Shown: piece by piece, positions 27,896 to 37,200 of the stretch
Layout: each line of letters opens with the position of its first letter
Numbering within the stretch: the first letter of the stretch is position 1
The notes under the pieces: model-generated
Told to the model about the DNA's origin: nothing
Databases searched by the model: none
Seen by the model: the letters and a program-made list of their open reading frames with translations, nothing else
Translations under genes and position numbers: made by a program
Assembly: GCA_025363655.1 (NCBI GenBank)
Contig: JANYDK010000037.1
Span: forward strand, 70,191 to 134,190
Direction of reading: 5' to 3'
DNA: 64,000 bases
From: Deltaproteobacteria bacterium
GTDB lineage: Bacteria; Myxococcota_A; Polyangia; Polyangiales; JADJMO01

Positions 27896-29121
27896 GCCCG
27901 TTCGCCACCCTCCGCATCGCCTTGCGCGCGCTCCTGCGCAACAAGATGCGCTCGTTCCTGACGATGCTCGGCATCATCATCGGCGTCGGCGCGGTCATCG
28001 CGATGGTCGCCATCGGCGAAGGTGCCAAAGCACAAGTCGAAGCCTCGTTCGCGGCGATGGGCACCAACCTCCTCATCGTCCTGCCTGGCGCCTCCAGCGG
28101 CGGCGGCGCTTCCGGTGGTTTCGGCTCGCAACCGACGCTGACGTGGGACGATCTCAAAGCCATCCAGAACGAGTGCCCCGCCGTCCGCGTCGCTTCCCCG
28201 GCGCTCCGCTCGAACGCGCAAATCGTCAGCGAAGAGCAGAACTGGTCGACCGGCATCACCGGCACGACGCCCGAATATTTCGACGTCCGCAGCTGGCCGA
28301 TGGCGAAGGGCGTCTCCATCACCGCGGCCGACAACGACGGCGGCGCCAAGGTCGTCGTGCTCGGTCAGACGGTCGTCGGAAAGCTCTGGGGACCGAACGC
28401 CGATCCGATCGGTCAGACGGTGCGCATCAAGAACATCCCCTTCGAAGTCATCGGCGTCGCCGCGAGCAAGGGACAGTCACCGACCGGACAGGACTACGAC
28501 GACGTCGCCTTCATCCCGGTCAACACCTACCTCGCGAAGATCCAAGGCGGCCTCAAGAAGTATCTCAGCGGTACCATCTTCGTCGGCGCCAACTCGGCCG
28601 GTGACGTCGGGCGCGCCGAGCTCGAGGTGCAAGCGCTGCTTCGCGAACGTCACCACTTGCAACCGGGTGACGACGACGACTTCTCGGTGCGCAACCTCGC
28701 CGAGATCGCCGGCGCGCAACAGGCAGGCACGCAGACGCTGACCACGCTCCTCGCCAGCGTCGCCGCGGTCTCGCTCCTCGTCGGCGGCATCGGCATCATG
28801 AACATCATGCTCGTCAGCGTCACCGAGCGAACGCGCGAGATCGGCACCCGCATGGCCGTCGGCGCGAAACCCAGGCAAATTCTCGCGCAATTCCTCGTCG
28901 AGGCGCTCGTCCTCTCGGTCTTCGGCGGGCTCGTCGGCGTCGCCCTCGGCATGCTCGCTTCCCAGAGACTCGCGGCGCAGTTCGGGTGGCCGACGTTGAT
29001 TCGTCCCGACGTCACGATCATCGCCGTCGTCTTCAGCGCGATCGTCGGCGTCGGCTTCGGGCTCTACCCGGCGAGGAAGGCCTCGCGCCTCGATCCGATT
29101 CAAGCACTCCGCTTCGAGTGA
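27892..29121 (+). CDS. MacB-type ABC transporter permease
   Basis: 409 aa from GTG 27892. Typical order: helix 1 (MRSFLTMLGIIIGVGAVIAMVAIGEGAK), a periplasmic MacB_PCD domain (about 45-270), then three helices in the FtsX domain with LLVGGIGIMNIMLVSVTERTREIG and the ending GLYPARKASRLDPIQALRFE. With the two genes before it this makes a complete inner-membrane part of a tripartite exporter for peptides, toxins or antibiotics; no TolC homologue lies nearby. Confidence 0.94.
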   Translation: MSPFATLRIALRALLRNKMRSFLTMLGIIIGVGAVIAMVAIGEGAKAQVEASFAAMGTNLLIVLPGASSGGGASGGFGSQPTLTWDDLKAIQNECPAVRVASPALRSNAQIVSEEQNWSTGITGTTPEYFDVRSWPMAKGVSITAADNDGGAKVVVLGQTVVGKLWGPNADPIGQTVRIKNIPFEVIGVAASKGQSPTGQDYDDVAFIPVNTYLAKIQGGLKKYLSGTIFVGANSAGDVGRAELEVQALLRERHHLQPGDDDDFSVRNLAEIAGAQQAGTQTLTTLLASVAAVSLLVGGIGIMNIMLVSVTERTREIGTRMAVGAKPRQILAQFLVEALVLSVFGGLVGVALGMLASQRLAAQFGWPTLIRPDVTIIAVVFSAIVGVGFGLYPARKASRLDPIQALRFE

Positions 29122-29138
29122 AACGGTACAGTGCGGCG

Positions 29139-30284
29139 ATGAAGATCGATCCCGATCTGGTCGTCCGCGCGCGCGAAGCAGGGCAGGTCGCGCTCCCGAA
29201 GATCTCCGAGGCCGAAGAGGCGCGACACCTTTCGCCGGTCGCGGCTGCTGCGCTCGTCTCCGCCGGCGTCTTCAAGCTCCTCGTCCCGCGCGCGTACGGC
29301 GGCAGCGAGACCAACGCCGCGACGTTCTTCGCGGTCCTCGAAGAGCTCGGCCTCGTCGATGGCTCGCTCGCCTGGTGCGCGATGATCGGCGCCAGCACCG
29401 GCCTCGTCGCCGCGCATCTCCGAGACGACGTCGCCCGCGCCATCTACGCGCCCGACGACGCCGTCTCCTGCGGCGTCTTCGCGCCCACCGGCCTCGCAAA
29501 ACCCGTGGAAAATGGCTTTCGCGTGCGCGGCCGATGGTCCTTCGCGAGCGGTTGTCATCACGCCGGCTGGCGCATGGTCGGCGTCCTTTGCGAAGGGGAA
29601 GCGCCCGGCGCGAACGGCCTTCCCAAGGTGCACCACGCGCTCTTGCCCGCGGCCGAGACCAAGATCATCGATACCTGGACGACGAGCGGCCTCCGCGGCA
29701 CCGGCAGCCACGATCTCGAGGTCGACGACGTCTTCGTCCCCAGCGAGCGCTTCTTCTCTCTCTTGTCGCCGCCTCGCCATCACGGCGCGCTTTACCGGCT
29801 TCCGTTCTTCGGGCTCCTCGCCGGTGGCATCGCCGCGGTCACGCTCGGCATCGCGCGCGGAGCCCTCGAGACCATCGTCGACTTGGCGAAGAAGAAGACG
29901 CCCCTCGGCGCGCGTCGCGGTATCGCCCATCGTGAGCTGGTGCAGTTGCAGGTCGCGCAAGCCGAAGCGAAGGTGCGAGCTGCGCGCGCGTTCCTCGGGG
30001 AAGCCGCCGCCGACGCCGAAGCCGAGAGCGTCGCCGGTGAAGTCTCGGTTCGAACGCGTGCCCTATTCCGACTCGCCGCCGCCCACGCCGCGACCGAGAG
30101 CGCCGCCGCCGTCGACCTCGCCTACGGTCTCGGAGGTGCGACCGCGATCTACGAGAAAAACCCGCTCCAGAGACACTTTCGCGATGTCCATGTGGCCGTC
30201 GCCCACGTGATGGTGTCGCCCGTCGTCACCACCACCGTCGGCCGCGTGCTCCTCGACCTCGAAACGGACGTGAGCACTCTATGA
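29139..30284 (+). CDS. Acyl-CoA-dehydrogenase-like flavoprotein
   Basis: 381 aa from ATG 29139; a GTG at 29118 in frame overlaps the permease stop and is a plausible alternative. N-terminal helical domain (PVAAAALVSAGVFKLLVPRAYGGSE), middle beta domain with WSFASGCHHAGWRMVGVL and TSGLRGTGSHDLEVDDVFVP, and C-terminal ACAD type-2 helical domain ending RDVHVAVAHVMVSP. That C terminus is typical of flavin-dependent monooxygenases of the HsaA/DszC type rather than true dehydrogenases. It likely uses reduced flavin or FAD on an acyl or aromatic substrate. It overlaps the SDR start (ATGA). Confidence 0.87.
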   Translation: MKIDPDLVVRAREAGQVALPKISEAEEARHLSPVAAAALVSAGVFKLLVPRAYGGSETNAATFFAVLEELGLVDGSLAWCAMIGASTGLVAAHLRDDVARAIYAPDDAVSCGVFAPTGLAKPVENGFRVRGRWSFASGCHHAGWRMVGVLCEGEAPGANGLPKVHHALLPAAETKIIDTWTTSGLRGTGSHDLEVDDVFVPSERFFSLLSPPRHHGALYRLPFFGLLAGGIAAVTLGIARGALETIVDLAKKKTPLGARRGIAHRELVQLQVAQAEAKVRAARAFLGEAAADAEAESVAGEVSVRTRALFRLAAAHAATESAAAVDLAYGLGGATAIYEKNPLQRHFRDVHVAVAHVMVSPVVTTTVGRVLLDLETDVSTL

Positions 30285-31114
30285 AAATGAACAAGACGCT
30301 CGAAGGCACCGTCGCGCTCGTCACCGGCGCGAGTCGTGGCGTCGGCAAAGGCATCGCGCTCGGACTCGGCGAAGCGGGCGCGACCGTCTACGTCACGGGT
30401 CGTTCCATCACGAGTGGCACGAGTGGCTCGCTCCCCGGCACCATCGGCGAGACGGCCGAGCAAGTCACCGCGCTCGGCGGCAGGGGCATCGCAATCGCCT
30501 GCGATCACGGCGACGACGCGCAAGTCGAAGCCCTCTTCGCGCGCATCGCCTCCGAAGCGCCCGGCCTCGATCTCCTCGTCAACAACGCCTTCGCCATCCC
30601 CGACGGCAAGGTGACCGCGCCCTTCTGGGAGCTGCCGATCGATCAGTGGGACACCATGCACCGCGTCGGCCTTCGCTCGCACTACGTCGCTGCGGTCTTC
30701 GCCGCCAAGGCGATGGTCCCGAAGAAGCGCGGCCTCATCGTCAACGTCAGCAGCTTCGGCGCCAAGATCTACGCGGTCAACGTCGCCTACGGCGCGGGCA
30801 AGGCGGGCGTCGATCGCCTCTCGCGCGACATGGGCCGCGAGCTGAAGCCGCACGGCATCTGCGTCGTCTCGCTCTGGCCAGGCATCGTCAAGACCGAGCG
30901 CCTTCTCCTCGAGCCCGATCGCATCGGCTTCGATCCGACCCACGGCGAGACCCCGCAGTTCTCCGGCCGCGCCGTCGCCGCCCTCACCGCCGATGCAAAA
31001 CGCTTGGAAAAAACTGGGCAATCGTTGGTCGTGGCGGAGATGGCTCGCGAGTACGGCTTCACCGATCTCGACGGCTCGCAACCAGCGTCGTTGCGGCGGG
31101 AGAAGAAGGGCTGA
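30281..31114 (+). CDS. Short-chain dehydrogenase/reductase, DHRS1-like
   Basis: 277 aa. Rossmann cofactor loop TGASRGVGKG at 15-24, NNAF at 101-104, catalytic Ser157/158 in NVSSFG, Tyr170 and Lys174 in AYGAGK. The insert TSGSLPGTIGETAEQV after the second strand (a cofactor-proximal loop) and the WPGIVKTE segment resemble the DHRS1 subgroup. It is coupled to the flavoprotein gene, so both may act in one catabolic or modifying step. Confidence 0.92.
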   Translation: MKMNKTLEGTVALVTGASRGVGKGIALGLGEAGATVYVTGRSITSGTSGSLPGTIGETAEQVTALGGRGIAIACDHGDDAQVEALFARIASEAPGLDLLVNNAFAIPDGKVTAPFWELPIDQWDTMHRVGLRSHYVAAVFAAKAMVPKKRGLIVNVSSFGAKIYAVNVAYGAGKAGVDRLSRDMGRELKPHGICVVSLWPGIVKTERLLLEPDRIGFDPTHGETPQFSGRAVAALTADAKRLEKTGQSLVVAEMAREYGFTDLDGSQPASLRREKKG

Positions 31115-31121
31115 CGGTCCG

Positions 31122-31856
31122 ATGTACCGCTCTCTCGCCGTCGCCTGCCTGACGATCGTCCTCGGGTGCCAACGCCCAGTCGGCGAAGCCATTTCGAAGG
31201 ACAAGGTGGAGCCGTCGACGAGCGTCGCCAGCACGTGGTCGAGTCCGCCCAGTGCCGCCGCGCCCCCCCCGCCGTCGGCAGCATCCGTCGTCGAGGTGGC
31301 CGCTTCGCCGACTCCGACTGCCACTCCGACGAGCCTCGTCAGCATTGCCAACATCGACCCGCTCGACGTGCCGGGGTCCGCCAAGTCGCCCATCGTGTGG
31401 AAGCCGTCGCCGCTCGCCAAATGGATCCAAGCCGTCGACGGCTACGTGCCCGCCGTGAAGCCGGGCAAGCTGACGGCACTCAACGGCTCCGCGATCGCGT
31501 GGGCGACCTACCTCAGTGACGTCCATCGACGTCTTCATCCCCTCTTCGCCGACCAGTTCATCGAGAGCCTGAGCGCATACCCGCCCTCGTATCCGATGAA
31601 CCAGCCGACGCTGAAAACGGTCATCGAAGTCGTCCTGCGCCCCGACGGCGCGATCCATCACCTCGGCATCGTGCGCTCGTCCGGGTTGACGGCCTTCGAC
31701 CTCGGCGCGCTCGACGCGTTCGATCGCGCCGCACCCTTTGGTCCTGCGCCGGCGGCGATCATCAGCCCCGACGGGCTGGCGTATTTTCATTGGGAGCTGC
31801 ATCGCGACGACATTCGCTGCTCGACGATCAACGCGCGTCCGTATTTACTGAAGTGA
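31122..31856 (+). CDS. Lipoprotein with TonB C-terminal-like domain
   Basis: 244 aa from ATG 31122. Signal SLAVACLTIVLGCQ, a Ser/Pro/Ala linker, then a C-terminal region with TLKTVIEVVLRPDGAIHHLGIVRSSGLTAFDLGALDAFDRAAPFGP, the TonB-C pattern (a strand, then DGxI, then xSSGxxxxDxxxxxAxxxAxPFxP). True TonB has an N-terminal membrane helix and not a lipobox; this type of free-standing TonB-C lipoprotein is common in myxobacteria and its job is unclear. Confidence 0.82.
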   Translation: MYRSLAVACLTIVLGCQRPVGEAISKDKVEPSTSVASTWSSPPSAAAPPPPSAASVVEVAASPTPTATPTSLVSIANIDPLDVPGSAKSPIVWKPSPLAKWIQAVDGYVPAVKPGKLTALNGSAIAWATYLSDVHRRLHPLFADQFIESLSAYPPSYPMNQPTLKTVIEVVLRPDGAIHHLGIVRSSGLTAFDLGALDAFDRAAPFGPAPAAIISPDGLAYFHWELHRDDIRCSTINARPYLLK

Positions 31857-31885
31857 TCGTCTTGCTCCGTGTTCCTCTCCTCTCC

Positions 31886-32809
31886 TCACGTCGGCTCTTT
31901 CCATGAATGCGGAAAGCTCTCCGTCGCCGGTGTCGAAATCACGTGGTGAAACTTCCCGACGTCGAGGCGCATCTTGCCGCCGTCGATTTCGCTGAGCACG
32001 TCGGCGAGGCGGGCGCCGTAGAGGATTTCGTCGGCGAGGTAGGCGTGCCGCGCGTGCACCGGTTGCATCGTGGTGTCGTCGGTGCCGCTCACGGTCACGA
32101 TCATCTCGACCTCGTCGGCTTCCAGCTTCGCCGGCGTCGAGCCGAAGAGCGGGCTCTCCGCGTCGACGCGATGGAGGACCGTCCAAGACCGCGCGAGGGC
32201 CGGTTGACGCTCACGCACCAGCTGCAAATCGTACATCCGATAGAAGGTCATGCCCTCGGCGGTCTTCTCCGTGCGCACCATCGAGACGCGCACCGTCGTG
32301 TCGGCGACGTTGCTGCTGCGCTCGTTGCCGACGCGAATCATCATCGTCGGGATGCCGTCCATCGGCGAGATGGGGGCGTACTCGGAGAAGGCGATGCGCG
32401 CCGTCGAACGCGAGAACTTGGCGAAGACGAGGCCGGTGATGAGCGCGGTCACGAGCAGGCTGACCACCGACTCGGCGGTGACGAGCATGTGCGCATGCTG
32501 GCCCGACGGGTACATCGCGCCGTAGCCGATGGTGCCCATCGTCTGCACGCTGAAATAGAAAGCATCCGCGAACGAATGCGGTCGCATCCCGACGATCTCG
32601 GTGCTCACCGACTGGTACCCGAAGGCGAAGACGACGTTGATCGCGACGTAGGCGGCGACCAGCTGCGGGATCGTCAGCCACCACGAGAGCCGGAGGAACA
32701 GGTGATAGAAGTCGCGCAGCGGCGCGCGCGGGGCGCCCACCACTTCGACGGACGACTCCGCACCCGTGCCGAACGATCGCGGCCTCGGCGGACCTTTGCG
32801 AGCCGGCAT
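31886..32809 (-). CDS. Inward-rectifier (KirBac) potassium channel
   Basis: 307 aa. Slide helix and outer helix (WLTIPQLVAAYVAINVVFAFG), pore helix with selectivity filter TIGYG at 93-97 (FYFSVQTMGTIGYGAMYP), inner helix (VVSLLVTALITGLVFAKFSR), then the cytoplasmic immunoglobulin-like IRK domain (MIRVGNERSSNVADTTVRV, HARHAYLADEILYGARLADVL). Length and order match the KirBac family. It conducts potassium across the inner membrane. Single gene, divergent from the next. Confidence 0.95.
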   Translation of the reverse strand: MPARKGPPRPRSFGTGAESSVEVVGAPRAPLRDFYHLFLRLSWWLTIPQLVAAYVAINVVFAFGYQSVSTEIVGMRPHSFADAFYFSVQTMGTIGYGAMYPSGQHAHMLVTAESVVSLLVTALITGLVFAKFSRSTARIAFSEYAPISPMDGIPTMMIRVGNERSSNVADTTVRVSMVRTEKTAEGMTFYRMYDLQLVRERQPALARSWTVLHRVDAESPLFGSTPAKLEADEVEMIVTVSGTDDTTMQPVHARHAYLADEILYGARLADVLSEIDGGKMRLDVGKFHHVISTPATESFPHSWKEPT

Positions 32810-33112
32810 GCGCGCGAAGTATCCGATTCTCGTCTTCTGCGGGCCAACATCGCGCTCGGCTGCGCATCTCGCTGCGCAACTCGAGGTCGCCCGGCTTGCT
32901 CCGGCTCATGCGCGGATGACAGGTGTCCCTCCACGGAGATTCCAATGGCACCGCCAAAGTGCGGTGTTGATGCGTCTATTGCCTGAAAATCGCGGTTGGC
33001 GTGACTCGTGCTGACGTGGGTGGGTGACGGCCATCATCGCCGTCGACGCGCGCCGAACCGAGCGCGCGCGCCTCCCAGCTCCTTCCAACCGTCCAACCGA
33101 GAGGTCCGCGCC
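32810..33112. promoter_or_regulatory. Divergent intergenic region, 303 bases
   Basis: No credible gene here. It must hold the promoters of the KirBac gene (leftward) and of the lipoprotein gene (rightward). A 6-bp inverted repeat, CACCGC at 32949-32954 and GCGGTG at 32961-32966, is visible. No clear sigma-70 promoter could be picked. GAGAGG at 33100-33105 is a good ribosome-binding site for the rightward gene. Confidence 0.5.
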
Positions 33113-35188
33113 ATGCCGCGTCGGGATTCCTTTGTCTTCGCTCTCGTCTCCGCGCTCGCGGTGGTCTCCGCCTCTGCGCTCGCCGCCTGTACCGGCGCGA
33201 TCGGCGACGACCCCAGCAACCTCGTCGATCCCGACGCAGGTGGGCCGACGCCCGGCGACGACGGCGGTGGTGGCCTCTCCTTCGACGACGCGCCTCCCTC
33301 CAACACCGTCGCCACCATCGAGGTCAGCCCCAAGTCGGCCACGATCGAGTCGGTCGACGCCGCGAAGGTGACGCAGACGTTTCGCCTCGTCGGTCATCGC
33401 CCCGACGGCAGCGACATCTACCTCGATCCCGCCGACATCTCCTGGGCCGCCGACATGCCGGCGATCGGCGCGATCAAAAGTGGCGTCTACCAAGCGAGCG
33501 GCGCACAAGGCGGGACCGTCGCGATTCGTGCCAGCTACAAAGGAAAGAACGCGCTCGCGTCCTTGACCGTCAAGCTCACCCTCCACGGTCACGATCCGAA
33601 GATCGACAAGGTCACCGAAGACGCACTCCGCGCCGCTACCACCAAGGATGCGGCGACGACGTGGGCCTATCCCTACGACGACACCGTCTTCCCGCGTGGC
33701 CTCTCCGGACCGACCTTGATGTGGAACGGCAGCGCGGCCGGTGACGTCTATCGCTTCGCGGTCGACAGCCCGACCTTCTCCTACGAAGCCTTCGCCTCGG
33801 TCGCGCCGCCCGCGCGCTTCGAGATTCCGCAGGCGATTTGGACCAAATTCGTCGAGTCGACGTCGGGCGCCTCGACGCTCGTCGTCTCGCGCAAGTCGGG
33901 CGCCGCCGCGCCGACGGTGGTGACCAAGCTCGGATGGACGATCGCGCCCGGTTCGATGCGCGGCACCATCTACTACTGGAGCAACCGCCAAGGTCGCGTC
34001 ATGCGCATCAAGCCCGGCGCAGATACGCCCGATGATTTCAGCGCCAGCACGCTTCCGGCGGCCGCGTGCACGATGACGTGCCACAGCGTCTCGGCCGACG
34101 GCTCGACGCTCATCAGCGGCGGCGACGGGCTCGGCGGCGCCTACGATCTCATCGCCAACAAGCCGAAGCATGCGCTCGCTGGCGACACCTCGGCGATTCG
34201 ATCCTGGAACTTCGCGGCCATCTCGCCCAACGGGAAAGACGTCGTCCTCAACGGCAATGGCGCGGGCGGGCTCTACCATTCGGCCGATGGCGCAGCCGTC
34301 CCCGGCTCGGGTCTCGACAAGATTGCGACCTGGATGCCGGCCTTCACGCCCGACGGCACCGGCCTCCTCTACACCGACTATTCGGGCGGCCCGACGAACC
34401 GCTCGCTCTTCGCTTGGGACTTCGACGCGGCGTCGGAGAAGCTCTCGAAGAACCGCATGCTCGTCGCTTCGGGCGCGGTCGTCGACAAGCCGTTCATCTC
34501 GTATCCGAGCGGCAGCCCCGACGGTCTCTGGGCGGTCTATCAACGCGGCACGGTCGGCAGCGACACGCGCGGTCAATGCATCTCCGGCGAACCGGCGTGC
34601 CGCTACGACAACCGCTCCGACCTCTACCTCGCCAACGTCAAGACGCCGGGCGTCGAAATCGCGCTCGCCAAGGCCAATGGCACGAGCTACCCCTTCGCCG
34701 CCGGCGATCGCGATCGGAGCTGGAATTTCGAGCCTACTTTCGCGCCGCTCTCCGCGGGGGGGTACTACTGGGTCGTCTTCACCAGCCGTCGTACGTACGG
34801 CAACATGCACAGCGGTGACGCCGCTTCACCGTCGCAGATGAAGCAGCTCTGGGTCGTCGCCATCGAGCAGAAGCCGACGCCTGGAAAAGATCCGAGCCAC
34901 GCCGCCTTCCGTCTCCCCGGCCAAGCGCTCACCTTCGTCGATGGCGGTGGCGCCTCGCAGAACTCCCTCAACATGCGCGGCTTCTGGGCGCTCGATCCGT
35001 GCAAGTCCGACGGCGCTGGTTGCGGCACCGGCAGCGAGTGCTGCGGCGGTTACTGCGAGTCGCTCACCTGCAAGAGCGCGCCCCCGCCTTGCTCGGCCGA
35101 CGGCGATCACTGCACCAAGGACTCCGACTGCTGCGACGGCTCGCTCCTCTGCATCAACCACGTCTGCTCACAACCGGGTCCGCGCTGA
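33113..35188 (+). CDS. Large lipoprotein with beta-propeller-like core and Cys-rich tail
   Basis: 691 aa from ATG 33113, preceded by GAGAGG. Signal ALAVVSASALAACTG, then an acidic/Gly linker, a bacterial-Ig-like domain (ATIEVSPKSATIESVDAAKV...), and a TolB/WD40-like region with repeated SPNGKDVVLNG, TPDGTGLLYTDYSG, SPDGLWAVYQ. Near the middle lies ACTMTCHSVSADG: homologous proteins I know carry CxxCH there, a haem c site, while here the spacing is CxxxCH. The C-terminal ~60 residues have a double CC pattern (GSECCGGYCESLTC, DSDCCDGSLLCINHVC), a knottin-like module. Function unknown. Confidence 0.83.
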   Translation: MPRRDSFVFALVSALAVVSASALAACTGAIGDDPSNLVDPDAGGPTPGDDGGGGLSFDDAPPSNTVATIEVSPKSATIESVDAAKVTQTFRLVGHRPDGSDIYLDPADISWAADMPAIGAIKSGVYQASGAQGGTVAIRASYKGKNALASLTVKLTLHGHDPKIDKVTEDALRAATTKDAATTWAYPYDDTVFPRGLSGPTLMWNGSAAGDVYRFAVDSPTFSYEAFASVAPPARFEIPQAIWTKFVESTSGASTLVVSRKSGAAAPTVVTKLGWTIAPGSMRGTIYYWSNRQGRVMRIKPGADTPDDFSASTLPAAACTMTCHSVSADGSTLISGGDGLGGAYDLIANKPKHALAGDTSAIRSWNFAAISPNGKDVVLNGNGAGGLYHSADGAAVPGSGLDKIATWMPAFTPDGTGLLYTDYSGGPTNRSLFAWDFDAASEKLSKNRMLVASGAVVDKPFISYPSGSPDGLWAVYQRGTVGSDTRGQCISGEPACRYDNRSDLYLANVKTPGVEIALAKANGTSYPFAAGDRDRSWNFEPTFAPLSAGGYYWVVFTSRRTYGNMHSGDAASPSQMKQLWVVAIEQKPTPGKDPSHAAFRLPGQALTFVDGGGASQNSLNMRGFWALDPCKSDGAGCGTGSECCGGYCESLTCKSAPPPCSADGDHCTKDSDCCDGSLLCINHVCSQPGPR

Positions 35189-35227
35189 GCTTCTTGTTTC
35201 GCCAAAGATTGGTACCCTCGCGCGCCG

Positions 35228-35590
35228 ATGGCCAAGACCCAGATCCTCGTCCTCTCGTACGCCGGTTGCGGCACCTGCAAGAAGGCACTGGCGTGGATGA
35301 AGGCGCACGGCGTCGAGCCCGTCGTGCGCCCCATCGTCGACGAGCCGCCGACGTCGAAAGAGCTCGCGGAATGGATCCCCGCGAGCGGCAAGCCGGTGAA
35401 GAAATGGCTCAACACCAGCGGTCAGAGTTATCGCGCGCTCGGCAAGGAGAAGGTCGACGCAGCCACCGACGCGCAGCTCACGAGCTGGCTCGCCAAGGAC
35501 GGAAAGCTCGTGAAGCGTCCGGTGGTCGTGGTCGGTAAGAAGGTGCTCGTCGGCTTCGACGAGGCTGCATATGCCGAGGTATTGGGCTAG
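35228..35590 (+). CDS. ArsC/Spx-family thioredoxin-fold protein
   Basis: 120 aa. Start of the fold with SYAGCGTCKKALAWMKAHGV (CxxC motif CGTC at about 14-17), the middle LAEWIPASGKPVKKWLNTSGQSYRALG and end RPVVVVGKKVLVGFDEAAYAEVL are as in ArsC/Spx/MgsR proteins. Arsenate reductases of this type have a different partner set, and there are no ars genes here; it may be a regulator or a disulfide reductase. Confidence 0.88.
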   Translation: MAKTQILVLSYAGCGTCKKALAWMKAHGVEPVVRPIVDEPPTSKELAEWIPASGKPVKKWLNTSGQSYRALGKEKVDAATDAQLTSWLAKDGKLVKRPVVVVGKKVLVGFDEAAYAEVLG

Positions 35591-35626
35591 CTCCTCTTCC
35601 CCGCGGGGGCTAATCTTCTCATCTGG

Positions 35627-36352
35627 ATGAAGGCCGCGCGTCGTCGTCGTGGAGGAGTGGGAGAACAGCTCCTGACGCAGCTCCTCGAGGCCTTCGAAGG
35701 CGCGCAGGCGGCGCAGCTGGTGATCGACGCCGCCCTCGTCGACTCGCTCTGCGACGAGGTCCCAGACGACAGCGCCGGTCTCCTCCTCTTCGCGCGTGAT
35801 CACGTCGCGCCACGCATCGCGCGAAGGAGCGGCGCGCGCATGGCGGCTTCATGGGTCGAACGGCTCGAAGCGCTCGTCCGCAAACGTGGCGCCGTGTCGG
35901 GGCTGCAATCGACGTCGCAAGGCCCTCTGCCCGTCGCCTCGCAAGTCGGCTCTGGCGTACGCGTCCGTCGCATCGGGGTGCTCCTCATCGAGCCCATCGC
36001 CGTCCTCCGGGCCGGTCTCGCGCGCGCGCTCGTCCAAGGACAATGCGACGTCACCACCGTCGCCGATGCCGCCGGCGCCACCGCGTACCTCGCGCAACGT
36101 CCCGAGCTCGACGTCCTCATCCTCGACCCGACCAACGTCGAACAAGCGAACCTCGCGCGCACGCTGCCGATCTTGCCGCGCCCGCTCGCGCTCGTCGCCT
36201 GGAGCTCGCGCACGCAAGAAGAGCTCGAGCCCCTCCTCACCGGCGCCCGCGCCCGCCTCGTCGCCGTCGCCCCGCGTGGAGCTTCAGATAAAGAAGTTAT
36301 GTTCATCGTGCGCCAGGCGGCTCCCGCAAGGGGGCGACGCGACGAGGCCTGA
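35627..36352 (+). CDS. Protein with degenerate receiver-like domain
   Basis: 241 aa. N-terminal 100 residues are helical without known motif. Residues about 115-230 look like a response-regulator receiver: RRIGVLLIEPIAVLRAGLARALVQGQCDVTTVADAAGA, then the LDVLILDPTNVEQANLARTLPIL loop where the phospho-acceptor Asp would be, and LALVAWSSRT and LVAVAPRGASDKEVMFIV. The acidic pair of the first loop is IEP instead of the usual D-D, so phosphorylation is doubtful. No output domain. Confidence 0.72.
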   Translation: MKAARRRRGGVGEQLLTQLLEAFEGAQAAQLVIDAALVDSLCDEVPDDSAGLLLFARDHVAPRIARRSGARMAASWVERLEALVRKRGAVSGLQSTSQGPLPVASQVGSGVRVRRIGVLLIEPIAVLRAGLARALVQGQCDVTTVADAAGATAYLAQRPELDVLILDPTNVEQANLARTLPILPRPLALVAWSSRTQEELEPLLTGARARLVAVAPRGASDKEVMFIVRQAAPARGRRDEA

Positions 36353-36406
36353 GCTCACGCCCGGCGAGCATTTGCCGCGGCGGCCGCGCCGTCCTATGCC
36401 GCGTAC

Positions 36407-37159
36407 ATGTCGTGCAGTAGGCGCAGTCACTCCCTCGTCCTCTCCGCTCTCCTCGCCGTCTCCGCGTCGCTCTTCCTCGCGCCCGAGGTCGATGCCAAGC
36501 CGAAGAGGCTGCCGGTCGTCGGCGTGGTCACCGAGGGCATCGCCGAGAAGCTCTACGGCGCGCCGAAGATGAAGGGCAAAGCGCCGGTCGGGAAGGTCTT
36601 CACGGCCATCTGCGACGGCTCGCTCGCGAGCTGGAAGCTCACCGATTTCGGCGACGACGGCGCGCTCGTCGGCGGCTTCGTCGGCGGCATCAAGCCGAAG
36701 CACTGCCTCCTCGTCGACCAGCCCTCGAACCCGGCGATGGCCGCCAAGGGCCGCCCGAACCCGACCACGGCGCAGGTCAACGCGGCGAAGCTGGCGGCGA
36801 CGACGGCGCTCACGAGCAAGAAGGACGGCCCGCCCGTCAAGGTCGACGTCGCCGTCTTCCACGACGGGCAAGAGATGATCGCCGTCGCGCAGACCTCGCG
36901 TCAGGTCGCCGATGGCAAGAGCAACTGCCTCGAGAAGACGTCACTCGTCATCCTCGTCGAAGGCGAAGACGGCACCTGGAAGAAGCTCTTTTCACCCCAG
37001 CCGAAGGGCAAGGGCGTCTGCGGCTACACGTACTTCACGCGCGCCGACGTCGACGCCGACGGCCGTGACGAGATCGCGCTCCGCATCGACAAAGAAGACG
37101 AGTATGGCTACCGCGTTCTGAAGCGCGTGAAGTCGAGCTACGACGTGGTCGCGAAATGA
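36407..37159 (+). CDS. Exported protein of unknown function with FG-GAP-like end
   Basis: 250 aa. Sec signal (LVLSALLAVSASLFLAPEVDA, cleavage after VDA). The middle has no clear motif. The C terminus has FTRADVDADGRDEIALRID, the DxDxDG calcium-loop style of FG-GAP/VCBS repeats, in a single copy. Probably a periplasmic or secreted beta-rich protein. Confidence 0.78.
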   Translation: MSCSRRSHSLVLSALLAVSASLFLAPEVDAKPKRLPVVGVVTEGIAEKLYGAPKMKGKAPVGKVFTAICDGSLASWKLTDFGDDGALVGGFVGGIKPKHCLLVDQPSNPAMAAKGRPNPTTAQVNAAKLAATTALTSKKDGPPVKVDVAVFHDGQEMIAVAQTSRQVADGKSNCLEKTSLVILVEGEDGTWKKLFSPQPKGKGVCGYTYFTRADVDADGRDEIALRIDKEDEYGYRVLKRVKSSYDVVAK

Positions 37160-37200
37160 AACTGTCGCACTGAAAACCCGCTCCGATTTCGGGCGTCTTC

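Noticed and set aside
35599-35608. CCCCGCGGGG palindrome as a terminator of the ArsC-like gene
   Set aside because: It has no loop and no following T run; chance palindrome in G+C-rich DNA is more likely.
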